Source: JALZKA01 sp963701205
Lineage (GTDB): Bacteria > Actinomycetota > Thermoleophilia > Solirubrobacterales > 70-9
Direction: 5' to 3'
Length of the DNA: 64,000 nt
Assembly (NCBI GenBank): GCA_963701205.1
Contig: OY969575.1
Span: 620,001-684,000 of the forward strand
The notes under the pieces are model-generated. The model saw nothing but the letters and a program-made list of their open reading frames with translations. It made no database searches and was not told where the DNA came from. The translations under genes were made by a program, and so were the position numbers. The stretch's first letter is position 1. Each line of letters begins with the position of its first letter. Of this stretch, positions 8,878 through 17,479 are shown piece after piece.

Positions 8878-11319
8878 GTGTCCAGGAGAACCTTCGTCAA
8901 CTTAATCCTGACGGTCCTTGTGGCTCTGCTGGGCATAGGAGTTGGGAGTGCCCACGCTTCGAGCGCCCCGGATGCCGGGCGAGCATTCACACCGCCGCCG
9001 CCGCCGCCTCAGCTCTTCGGTGTGAAGCCACCAACGGCCGACCCGGGTCGCCAGGTGCGGATCGTCAAAGCTGCGGATGGCACGGACCTCTACACGGATA
9101 CGTGGCTGCCGGCCGCGAAGGACGGGAAGACGCCACCGGCCCGAGTTCCGGTCGTGGTCGTTTATACGCCGTATTCGTCTTGGAACTCACCAGCCCAGAC
9201 CCCACCCATAGGCGCGACCGACTACAACGACTACATCATCCCTTGGCTGGTCCGAAGGGGATACGCGGTCACGTACGCGCACGTGCGCGGAACCGGGCGC
9301 TCGGGCGGGTGCTGGGAGCGGGGCGATGTCAACCAGGCGACCGACGGCGCCTCGATCGTCAAGGACGCGGGCGAGTCGGCGCCATGGGCAAGCGGCAGCG
9401 TCGGGATGTTTGGGCTTTCGCAACCCGGCGACTCGCAGCTACTGACCGCCACGGGCCCCGACCGGATGCCGCTTCGGTCCTTGCGGGCGTTGGTGGTGGG
9501 AGCGCCACCGGCTTTCTATGAGTTTTTCTACCACGACGGCGTGCCGGAGATCTTCGAGGCACCCGCCGCGGTCATGTTCGGCCTGTTCCGCTTCTCCCTG
9601 GCGGAGTCTCCCGAGCGGTACCTGATCGAGCGCGTCGGCTGCCAGTTCGACGCGGCTGCGGACGCGATCCAGCAGAGCGGTGATTACACGCCATACATCG
9701 CAGCCCACGACTACCTCGCCAACCTGTCGCGAATGAAGACGCCGCTGCTGATGTGGCACGGCACCGCGGACATCAACGTCAATGGTTACGTGCAGGCTGG
9801 ATTCTTTGACGAGCTGCCCGACGGAGTACCGCACAAGGGCGTGTTCGGAGTCCACGACCACAATCCGCCCGACGACCACTCCTTCAACGAGGCGCCCTAC
9901 TCGCAGCCACAGCTCGACTGGGAGCGCGAGGACTGGGAGGCGATGGTCCTTGCCTGGTACGAGCGCTGGCTGCGGGGCGTCCCCAACGGCGCCAACCGCT
10001 GGCCGACCGCACAGGTGCAGGGCACCGACGGGCAGTGGCACGGCGTCTCGAGGTGGCCGCGGATACACGGGCCGCGGGGCAAGCTGGCGCTTGGTGCCGA
10101 CGGCACCCTGGGGACGAGGACCCCGACCGGAACGACGCCCTACACGGAGACGCCTCCGACCTACCCCGCGGGCACTCCCGATCCACCGGGGAGCAGCGCT
10201 GTCTTCGAGACACCTCCGCTTGCCGGCCGGCTCGAGCTAGTCGGTCTGCCGAAGCTCGACCTCTGGATCTCGTTGCAACAGCCCGATTCCCACGTGGCGG
10301 TGAAGCTCGAGGCGCTCCGTGCCGACGGCAAACGTACGATCTACCAGGCGTGGACGCATGGCGCCCGCTCGGCTCGGCACCTCGACCCGCTTGTCGATGG
10401 TCGCTTCCGCCAGACCGCGGGGCGGCCAGCGCCGACCGGGACTCCATTCAAGCTGGCACTGCGCTTCAACCCACTCGACCTCGTCGTCCCCAAAGGCGGC
10501 AGTCTGCGACTGACCGTCGCGGGCAGTGTCGAATCGTGGAGCGGCGCCGATGAGATCCAACAGGGCACGGCCGAATTCCTCCCCGGGAAGACCACGACCT
10601 CGGGCGTCGTCCAGGAGGTCACGATCCTGCACTCGTGCGAGTACCCCAGCGAGCTGCGCTTCTCCCTGCCGGAGCACTCGTCACAGCTGCTCGACATCCG
10701 CGAGAAGGACCAGTCGGGGCCGCTTGGGCAAAGGCCGAACGCGCCCGCGCCGCCAGTCGACGGCGGCGGGCTCGCGACCCGCGAGACGTGTCGGGCGGGC
10801 ACGCCGCACAACGCAGGCTGCAGCGCCAGGTTCCAACGCGGAACCGAAGGCGATGACCGGATGATCGGCACAGAGCGCCCCGATCGCCTAACCGGTCGTG
10901 GCGGCGACGACCGGTTAGGCGGACTTGGCGGCGGCGACTGCATCCGCGGCGGTCCCGGCGACGACCGGGTGACCGGCAACCGCGGCCGCGACCGGATTGT
11001 CGGCGGCGACGGTTCAGACGGCCTGCGCGGGGGCAGGGGCCGCGACCGGATTGTCGGCCGCTCGGGCGGCGACCTGATTCGCGGTGGGACCGGGCAGAAC
11101 CTGTTACTCGGGGGCCGCGGTGACGACACGATCCGCGCCAAGGTCGGCGGCGACCGGGTTCGAGCCGGATTGGGGAACGACGTGGTTCGCTCGAACGACG
11201 CCCGCCGTGACCGGATCGACTGCGGTCCCGGCCGCGACCGCGTGACTGCCGACCGCAAGGACGCGGTCACGCGCAATTGCGAACGGGTAGCCCTCGCCGC
11301 ACCCGGCCGGCGCAACTGA
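8878..11319 (+). CDS. Secreted CocE/NonD hydrolase fused to RTX-like repeats
   Basis: An 813-residue exported protein with GTG start and a signal peptide ending near ASA (about residue 27), followed by a proline stretch. Residues about 55-350 are an alpha/beta-hydrolase of the peptidase S15/CocE class. The nucleophile elbow is FGLSQPG (Ser about 182), an acid lies in WHGTADIN, and a candidate catalytic His lies in FGVHDHN. Residues about 430-600 form the C-terminal jelly-roll typical of X-Pro dipeptidyl peptidases and cocaine esterase. Residues about 655-790 consist of Gly/Asp nonapeptide-like repeats (GGDDRLGG, GGPGDDRV, GGDGSDGL). The enzyme probably hydrolyses an acyl ester or peptide outside the cell. 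The RTX-like tail is an unusual addition to this family and may give calcium-dependent folding after Sec export. Confidence 0.85.
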   Translation: MSRRTFVNLILTVLVALLGIGVGSAHASSAPDAGRAFTPPPPPPQLFGVKPPTADPGRQVRIVKAADGTDLYTDTWLPAAKDGKTPPARVPVVVVYTPYSSWNSPAQTPPIGATDYNDYIIPWLVRRGYAVTYAHVRGTGRSGGCWERGDVNQATDGASIVKDAGESAPWASGSVGMFGLSQPGDSQLLTATGPDRMPLRSLRALVVGAPPAFYEFFYHDGVPEIFEAPAAVMFGLFRFSLAESPERYLIERVGCQFDAAADAIQQSGDYTPYIAAHDYLANLSRMKTPLLMWHGTADINVNGYVQAGFFDELPDGVPHKGVFGVHDHNPPDDHSFNEAPYSQPQLDWEREDWEAMVLAWYERWLRGVPNGANRWPTAQVQGTDGQWHGVSRWPRIHGPRGKLALGADGTLGTRTPTGTTPYTETPPTYPAGTPDPPGSSAVFETPPLAGRLELVGLPKLDLWISLQQPDSHVAVKLEALRADGKRTIYQAWTHGARSARHLDPLVDGRFRQTAGRPAPTGTPFKLALRFNPLDLVVPKGGSLRLTVAGSVESWSGADEIQQGTAEFLPGKTTTSGVVQEVTILHSCEYPSELRFSLPEHSSQLLDIREKDQSGPLGQRPNAPAPPVDGGGLATRETCRAGTPHNAGCSARFQRGTEGDDRMIGTERPDRLTGRGGDDRLGGLGGGDCIRGGPGDDRVTGNRGRDRIVGGDGSDGLRGGRGRDRIVGRSGGDLIRGGTGQNLLLGGRGDDTIRAKVGGDRVRAGLGNDVVRSNDARRDRIDCGPGRDRVTADRKDAVTRNCERVALAAPGRRN
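10840..11246 (+). repeat. Tandem RTX-type nonapeptide-coding repeats
   Basis: This segment encodes a run of degenerate GGxGxD-like units within the hydrolase gene. Several units have Arg after Asp (GDDR, GRDR), which is atypical for calcium-binding RTX, where a hydrophobic residue is usual two places on. At DNA level the units are diverged, with recurring GGCGGCGAC and CGACCGGAT words, so this is an old array rather than a recent expansion. Confidence 0.7.
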
Positions 11320-11380
11320 TCCCCAATCTCATCATGAGCGTCGAGCGGTCGAAAAAGCTCATTCTCGGCAGAGCAATCAG

Positions 11381-11469
11381 CGGAGAGGGTGGGATTCGAA
11401 CCCACGAGGCAGCTTGCACCGCCCACACGATTTCCAGTCGTGCACCTTCAGCCACTCGGTCACCTCTCC
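11381..11469 (-). tRNA. tRNA-Ser (anticodon GGA)
   Basis: An 89-nt class II tRNA on the minus strand. The acceptor stem is GGAGAGG/CCTCTCC, the T-arm is GGTTCGAATCC, and there is a long variable arm. The anticodon stem CACGA/TCGTG encloses loop CTGGAAA, giving anticodon GGA (reads UCC/UCU). The discriminator is G, and no CCA is encoded. Confidence 0.95.
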
Positions 11470-11525
11470 TGGATGCGGCAAGGGTAGCCCGATCGCGCCG
11501 GGCACGGTTCATATGATCACCGTCA

Positions 11526-11984
11526 ATGAGTAACAAGCAAACCTGGAGCATCTATCTGGCTGGCGAGATCCACTCGGACTGGCGCGAGCGAATCGCCCAG
11601 GGGGTGAAAGAGGCGGGTCTGCCCGTCGAGCTGCTTGCCCCGGTGACGGACCACACCGCATCCGATGACGTGGGCGTCTCAATCCTTGGGGGCGAGGGCG
11701 AGAAGTTCTGGCACGACCATAAGGGCGCTGGCGTCAACGCGATTCGAACCCAGACGCTGATCCGCAACGCCGACGTGGTCGTGGTGCGCTTTGGCGAGCA
11801 ATACAAGCAATGGAATGCGGCGTTTGACGCCGGCTTCGCCGCGGCCATCGGCACCCCCTTGATCACACTGCATCCCGAGGAGCACGATCACGCTCTGAAG
11901 GAGATCGACCGCGCCGCGCTGGCCACCGCCCGCGAGCCCGGGCAGGTTGTCGAAATCCTGCGCTACGTAATCGCCAAGGACTGA
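11526..11984 (+). CDS. ytoQ: YtoQ-family protein
   Basis: A 152-residue soluble protein that matches the YtoQ family over its whole length: YLAGEIHSDWR at the start, PVTDHTASDDVG near 40-51, NAIRTQTLIRNADVVVVRFG near 78-97 and QWNAAFDAGFA after it. The fold is expected to resemble nucleoside 2-deoxyribosyltransferases, and the biochemical role of the family is not established. It lies just downstream of, and opposite to, tRNA-Ser(GGA) and has its own short upstream region. The next gene begins 58 nt later. Confidence 0.9.
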   Translation: MSNKQTWSIYLAGEIHSDWRERIAQGVKEAGLPVELLAPVTDHTASDDVGVSILGGEGEKFWHDHKGAGVNAIRTQTLIRNADVVVVRFGEQYKQWNAAFDAGFAAAIGTPLITLHPEEHDHALKEIDRAALATAREPGQVVEILRYVIAKD

Positions 11985-12042
11985 CCGGACGCTCCCGACA
12001 CCAGCGGCCGCGCTTGCGCCGGACGGCCAACCGCGGGATCAT

Positions 12043-15000
12043 TTGAATGTGGTTTTGGGTACGGGTGACGCATCGCGGGAGTCCCGGAAGATCGTTACGG
12101 CGCTTTTTGCCGACGTCGTCGGCTCGACGACGCTTGCTGAAAAGCTCGATCCTGAGGTCCTGCGGCAGGTAATGATGGCCCTCTTCGGCCGGATGGCCAA
12201 CGCAATCGAGCGTCATGGCGGCACCGTTGAGAACTTCATCGGCGACGAAGTGGCGGGCGTTTTTGGCGCCCCTGTCGCCTACGGCGACGACGCACTTCGC
12301 GCCGTTCGCGCGGCCGACGACATGCTGGCTCAGGTCGATTCGCTGAATTCAGAGATCGAGTCCCAGGTGGGCACGCGCCTGCGGCTGCGAATCGGAGTCA
12401 GCACGGGGACCGTCATCGTCGGTCCGCCAATTGCGGGTCGCTCGATGTCACTGGGCGACACGATGAACGTGGCTGCCAGGCTGGAGAAATTGGCCGAGCC
12501 CGACCAGATCCTCCTTAGCGAGGACACCTACCGGCTTGTCCACTCAGACATCGTTGCCAAGTCGGCTGGCTCTGTTGCGTTGCGCGGCCGGGCGGGCACC
12601 GTCGCGACCTACCGGCTGATCAGCGCCCAGCCGCCAGAACTTGCCGAGCCCATCACCGACCGACCGATCGTCGGCCGCGACGCCGACATGTCACTGCTGC
12701 TGATCGCGTTCGAGCGCGCCGTGGCGCGGGGCGCACCCGAGTTTGTAACCGTCCTTGGCGAGCCGGGGGTCGGCAAATCCCGGCTGGTGGCCGAGGTTGC
12801 CGAGCGCTACCGATCGCGAGCGACGGTCCTGGTGGGGCGCTGCCTCCCCTACGGAGAGGGCATTACCTACTGGCCCCTGATCGAAGCGATAAGCCAGGCG
12901 GCGGCGATTGAAGACGGTGACGACGCGGCGCTCGCTCGCCGCAAGCTCGATGAGATCCTGCGTGACGACCCCGACGGTCCCGCGATCGGTCGCCACCTGG
13001 CGCAGATCATCGGGCTCGACGACAGCTTCGACCCGGGCGAGCAGGCGTTTTGGTCCGTGCGGCGGTTCCTGGAGATCCTTGCCAAGCAGCGACCTCTGAT
13101 CATCGGGATCGAGGACCTGCACTGGGCCGAGCCAACGCTCTTGGAGCTGATTTTGCACCTGTCGCGCAACGCAAGTGACGCTCCGATCATCATCGCCTGC
13201 ACGGGCCGCTTCGAACTGCTCGACCGGCGGCCCGACTGGCCCGAGCTGTGCCGCACCACGATCCAGCTCGATCCGCTGACCGACGCCGCCGTTGACGAGA
13301 TGATCGCGGCGCTCGCCGGCAGCGGGCTGAACGGCCCGCTCGGCAAACAGATCATCGAACTCTCGGCCGGCAACCCGTTGTTCGTCGAGCAGGTGCTGTC
13401 GATGCTGATCGAGGAAGGCAAGCTTGAGCGCACCGAGGATGGCTGGAGCGCGACGCCGGAGGCCGAGCGGGTTTCGGTGCCGCCTTCGATCGAGGCGATC
13501 CTCTCGGCCCGAATCGATCACCTGTCGCCAACCGAGCGCGGCCTTGCCGACGCCGGCTCCGTGATCGGTCGCGAGTTCTGGCTCACTGCCGCCGCTGCCC
13601 TCGTCGGCGGTGGCGATCAAGAGGACATTGACTCGCTGGTCCGCAAACAGTTGATCGAACGCGTTCGCCGATCCGGGTCCCAGGACGACCTCTACCGGTT
13701 TCGCCACATCCTGGTGCGTGACGCGGTCTATGAATCGCTTTCCAAGGCACGCCGGGCCGAGCTCCACGAACGCTTCGCCGACTGGCTCGGCGAGTGGTCG
13801 AAGTCGAGACTTGGGCAGTTCGAGGAGATCGTCGGCTGGCACCTGGAGGCCGCGTTCCTGGCGCGCCAAGAACTGCTCGGTCCGACCGATCACCCCGAAG
13901 CACTCGCCGCCCGCGCGGCCGCGCACCTGTCGAATGCAGGACGACGAGCGGCTGCCCGCCAAGACGACGGAGCGGCAGCGGCTCTACTTACGCGAACCGT
14001 TGGCCTTCTGGCCGACAGCGGCGGTGAGGAAACTTCGAGTGCCAGGCTCGAGCCGCTGGTCGAACTGGGAATGGCATTAATTAGGGGTGGCGAGACGGAG
14101 CGGGCCGAACAGGTCTTGGCCGAGGGACGCCGGGCAGTCGCGCAGTCAGACGACGAGCGCTCCGACGCGCGCATGCGAATCCTCGAGGCGAACCTAAAGC
14201 GGTTGACCGACCCACCCTGGTGGACCGAGCACGGGCGCGCGGCCGCCGAGGCGGCGCTCGCCGTCTTCGACCGCCGGGGCGAACACTTGGATGCGGCCCG
14301 CGCATGGCATTTGCTGGGTAAGTACCACTCCGATCGCGGCCAACAGACAGCTGCAGCCGACGCGCTTGAACACGGCCTTGAGCTGGCGCGCGAGGCCGGT
14401 GATCAGGGCGTCGAGGCTTGGATCCGCTATTGGCTGCTTCAGGCGTGGACGCTGGGTCCGCACCCGTGCAAGCGGGTGATCGCACGCGCGCGCGAGGACC
14501 TGGAATGGGCGGTGGCTCACGACAACCGCACCCTGGAGGGCTCGACCCTGGGCCGCCTTGGCGAGATGCTCGCTCGCAGCGGTCAGGCGGACGAGGCGAG
14601 GCAGGTCTTCGAGCGGGCGCGCACCATCTTCCTGGAGCTCGACCAGCCCGTCCACGTCGCGTACCTGGCACTTTCGACCGCCACCGTTGAGCCCCTGGCC
14701 TCCGACCTGCCCGCAGCCGAAGCCGAGCTTCGCTCGGCGATGGAGTTCTTTGACGGGGTGGGGGTAAAGGCAATCGCGGCCAGCGTCCTGCCCGCGCTTG
14801 CGGGGGTTCTCGTTGCCGGGGGACAATTCGACGAGGCGCGGCTCCTGACCGACCGGACCGAGGAGATCGCCGCCGATGATGACCTCGACGCCCAAGTTCG
14901 CTGGCGGGTCGCCCGCGCGAAGACGTTGGTGGCCAGTGGCGATCTGCCCGAAGCCGAGCGCTATGCCCGCGAGGCCGTGGCGCGGGCCGAAACTGGCGAC

Positions 15001-15192
15001 ATGGTGCTGCTGAGCGCCGACGCGATCGCATGTCTGGGCGATGTGCTTCTTGCGGCCGAATCACCATCGGAAGCAGTGCCGGTTATCGAGCGGGCGCTTG
15101 CCATTTACGAGGCGAAGGGCGATGTCGTTTCGAGTGGGGGTCAGCGCGAGTTGCTCGACAGGCTGGACGGGGCGCGGGCGAGCGGCGCCTAG
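12043..15192 (+). CDS. Class III adenylyl/guanylyl cyclase-AAA ATPase-TPR regulator
   Basis: A 1049-residue multidomain signalling protein. Residues about 15-185 form a class III nucleotide cyclase, with metal aspartates in FADVVGST and GDEVAGVFG and the NVAAR segment of the active site. Residues about 205-480 are a predicted ATPase with Walker A GEPGVGKS and a Walker-B-like IGIEDLHWAEP. The remainder (about 560-1040) is alpha-helical TPR-like repeats. This arrangement is common in actinobacteria and resembles LuxR/MalT-type sensory ATPases with a cyclase output. Ligands are unknown. The position that usually carries the substrate-specifying Lys reads VENFIG, so base specificity or even activity is uncertain. 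Start may be TTG at 12043 or GTG at 12049. Confidence 0.88.
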   Translation: MNVVLGTGDASRESRKIVTALFADVVGSTTLAEKLDPEVLRQVMMALFGRMANAIERHGGTVENFIGDEVAGVFGAPVAYGDDALRAVRAADDMLAQVDSLNSEIESQVGTRLRLRIGVSTGTVIVGPPIAGRSMSLGDTMNVAARLEKLAEPDQILLSEDTYRLVHSDIVAKSAGSVALRGRAGTVATYRLISAQPPELAEPITDRPIVGRDADMSLLLIAFERAVARGAPEFVTVLGEPGVGKSRLVAEVAERYRSRATVLVGRCLPYGEGITYWPLIEAISQAAAIEDGDDAALARRKLDEILRDDPDGPAIGRHLAQIIGLDDSFDPGEQAFWSVRRFLEILAKQRPLIIGIEDLHWAEPTLLELILHLSRNASDAPIIIACTGRFELLDRRPDWPELCRTTIQLDPLTDAAVDEMIAALAGSGLNGPLGKQIIELSAGNPLFVEQVLSMLIEEGKLERTEDGWSATPEAERVSVPPSIEAILSARIDHLSPTERGLADAGSVIGREFWLTAAAALVGGGDQEDIDSLVRKQLIERVRRSGSQDDLYRFRHILVRDAVYESLSKARRAELHERFADWLGEWSKSRLGQFEEIVGWHLEAAFLARQELLGPTDHPEALAARAAAHLSNAGRRAAARQDDGAAAALLTRTVGLLADSGGEETSSARLEPLVELGMALIRGGETERAEQVLAEGRRAVAQSDDERSDARMRILEANLKRLTDPPWWTEHGRAAAEAALAVFDRRGEHLDAARAWHLLGKYHSDRGQQTAAADALEHGLELAREAGDQGVEAWIRYWLLQAWTLGPHPCKRVIARAREDLEWAVAHDNRTLEGSTLGRLGEMLARSGQADEARQVFERARTIFLELDQPVHVAYLALSTATVEPLASDLPAAEAELRSAMEFFDGVGVKAIAASVLPALAGVLVAGGQFDEARLLTDRTEEIAADDDLDAQVRWRVARAKTLVASGDLPEAERYAREAVARAETGDMVLLSADAIACLGDVLLAAESPSEAVPVIERALAIYEAKGDVVSSGGQRELLDRLDGARASGA

Positions 15193-15608
15193 TCCAGGCC
15201 GGCGTCTTCCGCCGCTTGCCGGAAGTCAAGGAACGCGTCCATTCGCGCAACGTGCCCCTGGCGAAAGCGCCACACATGGTGGATGACCAGCTCGAACCCC
15301 TCGCCGCTGGCCTTGCCTCTCCCCTTTCCTTTCACCTTGACCACGACGGCACCACTGTCGGCCGGTCGCATCTCGAGCGGTTCGAAGGTAAACGAGTCCC
15401 AGAGGCGGTCAAAGCCCTCAACGTAGGCCGCGAATTCCGAGGCGGAATGACACCCCTTGAGTCCTGGAACCTCGACCGCTTCATTCCACTGGAAGTCGTC
15501 CACCATCAATTCCAAAAGGCGAGCCGAATCACGGCGGTTGAACGCGTCGTAGCCCGCGGTAAGAAGTTCCACGGGCGCCATCGACTCAGGCGGCGGCTCG
15601 GCTTGCAT
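15189..15608 (-). CDS. SnoaL-like (NTF2 superfamily) protein
   Basis: A 139-residue single-domain protein with the alpha+beta-barrel pattern of the SnoaL/NTF2 superfamily: LLTAGYDAFNRRD in the first helix, LMVDDFQWNE in the next turn, and later strands VVVKVKGKG and VIHHVWRFRQG ending in MDAFLDF. The true start is the ATG at 15608. A longer open frame continues upstream into tRNA-Ser(CGA) and is not coding. Its stop overlaps the convergent cyclase gene by 4 nt. Family members are isomerases, hydrolases or ligand-binding proteins, and no catalytic set can be assigned. Confidence 0.75.
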   Translation of the reverse strand: MQAEPPPESMAPVELLTAGYDAFNRRDSARLLELMVDDFQWNEAVEVPGLKGCHSASEFAAYVEGFDRLWDSFTFEPLEMRPADSGAVVVKVKGKGRGKASGEGFELVIHHVWRFRQGHVARMDAFLDFRQAAEDAGLD

Positions 15609-15682
15609 GTGCGCATTATCCCGCGATCGCGTTGGGCCCGGTGCTTTGGCCCTCCCCGCGCTAGCCTCTTGGCTCGTCACCT

Positions 15683-15772
15683 GGAGGGGTGGCAGAGCGG
15701 TTGAATGCGGCGGTCTCGAAAACCGTTGTGCGTCGTTTAGGCGTACCGTGGGTTCGAATCCCACCCCCTCCG
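15683..15772 (+). tRNA. tRNA-Ser (anticodon CGA)
   Basis: A 90-nt class II tRNA. The acceptor stem is GGAGGGG/CCCCTCC, the T-arm is GGTTCGAATCC, and there is a long variable arm. The anticodon loop CTCGAAA within stem CGGT/ACCG gives CGA (reads UCG). The discriminator is G, with no CCA. Its last bases are repeated 1.1 kb downstream. Confidence 0.95.
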
Positions 15773-16866
15773 TTTGTCGAGCCGGAACTCGCATGGCGAA
15801 GCAGTTGTTGCTAGTCGGTGGGCCGGCCAGCGCAGGTCCTCCAGTGGAGGTGATTTATGATCGCCGCCACGATGACGGTTATGGAGACAGTCCGGGTGGC
15901 GGCGGTGCAGGCGACGCCTGAGATTCTCGACTTCGAGGGCTGCCTGGCGAAGGCGGAGCGCCTGCTCGCCGAAGCGGCGGGCGGGGGAGCGCGGCTCGCA
16001 GTGCTGCCCGAGACCTTCGTCCCTCTGTATCCCTCCAACGCCTGGGCTCAAGGCGCTCCTTCGTTTCAGGGCTGGGATGAGCTCTGGGAGCGGATGTGGG
16101 AGAACTCGGTCGACGTCCCCGGCCCCTTGACCGACCGTCTCGCGGCGGTCTGCGCCGCGCACGACGTCTATTGCGTGATCGGTGTCAACGAGCGCGAGGC
16201 CGCCCGCCCCGGCAGCCTCTACAACACGATGCTCACGATCGGACCCGGGGGCCTGCTCGCCCGCCACCGCAAGCTGATGCCGACGATGCAGGAGCGGATC
16301 TTCCACGGCGTCGGCGCCGGCGATGACCTCGACCCGGTCGAGACGCCCATCGGCCGGATCGGCGGGCTGATCTGCTGGGAGAACCGGATGCCACTCGCGC
16401 GCTATGCCGTCTATCGCGGCGGACCACAAATCTGGGCTGCACCCACCGCCGACGACAGCGACGGCTGGACCGCGTCGATGCGCCACATAGCGATCGAGTC
16501 CCGCGCCTTCGTCATCTCGGCCCCCCAATACATCCCGGCGTCGGCGTTCCCGGAGGACTTCCCAGTGCCGCTGCCCGAAGGTAAGGAGGTCTTCGGCCGT
16601 GGCGGTGCAGTGATCGTTGAACCCACCTGGGGCGAGATCCTCGCCGGGCCGCTCTGGGATCAGGAAGGGATCTTGTACGCAGACTGCGACCTGCGCCGCG
16701 GGCTCCACGCAAAGCGATGGTTCGACGTGGTCGGCCATTACTCGCGGGAAGATGCGCTGTTGCCCCACCTGCTCCCCGGCGCACCGCCAGTCGAACCGGG
16801 ACGAGGCGAAATCGACCCACGCCAAGAATCAGCCGAGGACTGAACGGGAGAAATCCCACCCCCTCC
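15757..16866 (+). repeat. 15-bp direct repeats of a tRNA-Ser 3' end flanking the nitrilase gene
   Basis: AATCCCACCCCCTCC occurs at 15757-15771, inside the T-arm/acceptor end of tRNA-Ser(CGA), and again at 16852-16866. The interval between them holds only the nitrilase gene. This is the pattern left by site-specific integration at a tRNA, but no integrase is present and the repeat is short and C-rich, so chance or an old duplication cannot be excluded. Confidence 0.35.
15857..16843 (+). CDS. Nitrilase-family carbon-nitrogen hydrolase
   Basis: A 328-residue cytoplasmic enzyme of the nitrilase superfamily. The catalytic triad is clear: Glu in VLPETFVPLYP (about 55), Lys in RHRKLMPT (about 138) and Cys in LICWENRMP (about 173). 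The motif FVPLYPSNAW and the overall length resemble true nitrilases and cyanide hydratase-type enzymes more than amidases, so conversion of a nitrile to a carboxylic acid and ammonia is the best guess. A strong ribosome-binding site, GGAGGTGA, precedes the ATG at 15857. It stands alone between tRNA-Ser(CGA) and a partial copy of that tRNA's 3' end. Confidence 0.9.
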   Translation: MIAATMTVMETVRVAAVQATPEILDFEGCLAKAERLLAEAAGGGARLAVLPETFVPLYPSNAWAQGAPSFQGWDELWERMWENSVDVPGPLTDRLAAVCAAHDVYCVIGVNEREAARPGSLYNTMLTIGPGGLLARHRKLMPTMQERIFHGVGAGDDLDPVETPIGRIGGLICWENRMPLARYAVYRGGPQIWAAPTADDSDGWTASMRHIAIESRAFVISAPQYIPASAFPEDFPVPLPEGKEVFGRGGAVIVEPTWGEILAGPLWDQEGILYADCDLRRGLHAKRWFDVVGHYSREDALLPHLLPGAPPVEPGRGEIDPRQESAED

Positions 16867-16961
16867 AGAAATTTGGGCAGCTCACCCTAAGGTTGGTGTA
16901 CGGTGGCGACAACTAGGGGACGGTCAATCGAATCCCCTGCAGACAGTGGGGGTAGCCACTC

Positions 16962-17405
16962 ATGAACGCACCATGTGATCGATCGCAGATTCGCTTCTCG
17001 CGGCGCTCACGCACGACTCTGGCAGTTGTCTTAGCCGGCCTAGTCCTGATCGTCTGCGCGGTCGTTCCGGCCCAGGCGGTGACGCCGATTTCGGGGTACT
17101 GGGCAGGGGACGTGACCGAAGAGGAAATTATCTATCCAGTCAGGCTCTACATCGGGGGCAACCTCAATAGACGGCCCGCAGGCAAGACCAACTACCCCAC
17201 CTGGCCATGCAAGGGCAAGCTGACCTTCAAGCGCAAGAAGAACGGTCGGTACTTCTTCAAGGAGAAGCTCACCAGTGGCCGTGCGAACTGCGTTAACGGA
17301 GGCACTGTCCGGGTAAACCGAACGGGGCAAAGGCTGCGCTTTCGCTGGGACAAGGCCGGTGACGACTACGCGGCGGCAAAGGGTGTCCTGGACCGCGAAT
17401 CCTAG
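16962..17405 (+). CDS. Small secreted two-cysteine beta-rich protein
   Basis: A 147-residue protein with an N-terminal membrane/signal segment (AVVLAGLVLIVCAVVPAQA, about residues 22-40). The exported part is about 105 residues and beta-rich, with two cysteines in TWPCKGKL and GRANCVNGG that could form one disulfide. The pattern SGYWAG, YPVRLYI, NYPTWPCKG, CVNGGTVRV and LRFRW recalls a lipocalin-like exported module seen in several actinobacterial proteins (from memory). Function is unknown. Tandem with another small secreted gene, with a 74-nt gap. Confidence 0.65.
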   Translation: MNAPCDRSQIRFSRRSRTTLAVVLAGLVLIVCAVVPAQAVTPISGYWAGDVTEEEIIYPVRLYIGGNLNRRPAGKTNYPTWPCKGKLTFKRKKNGRYFFKEKLTSGRANCVNGGTVRVNRTGQRLRFRWDKAGDDYAAAKGVLDRES

Positions 17406-17479
17406 GCCCGCGCCGACACGTTCATCAACCGCGAAAAGAGCATAGGATGCGCCCGCAAACGACCACGGGGGTGAGGTAG

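Noticed and set aside
10840..11246. RTX region as a recent tandem DNA expansion
   Set aside because: Units differ at DNA level and vary in length, so only the protein pattern is repeated.
11267..11551. Open frame on the minus strand spanning tRNA-Ser(GGA)
   Set aside because: Its sequence is the antisense/sense of a tRNA and flanking spacer, with no family pattern.
15609..15794. N-terminal extension of the SnoaL-like gene at 15189-15608
   Set aside because: The extra codons lie across tRNA-Ser(CGA) on the opposite strand, and the encoded residues are low-quality (GVGFEPTVRLN), the usual false peptide from tRNA-Ser antisense.
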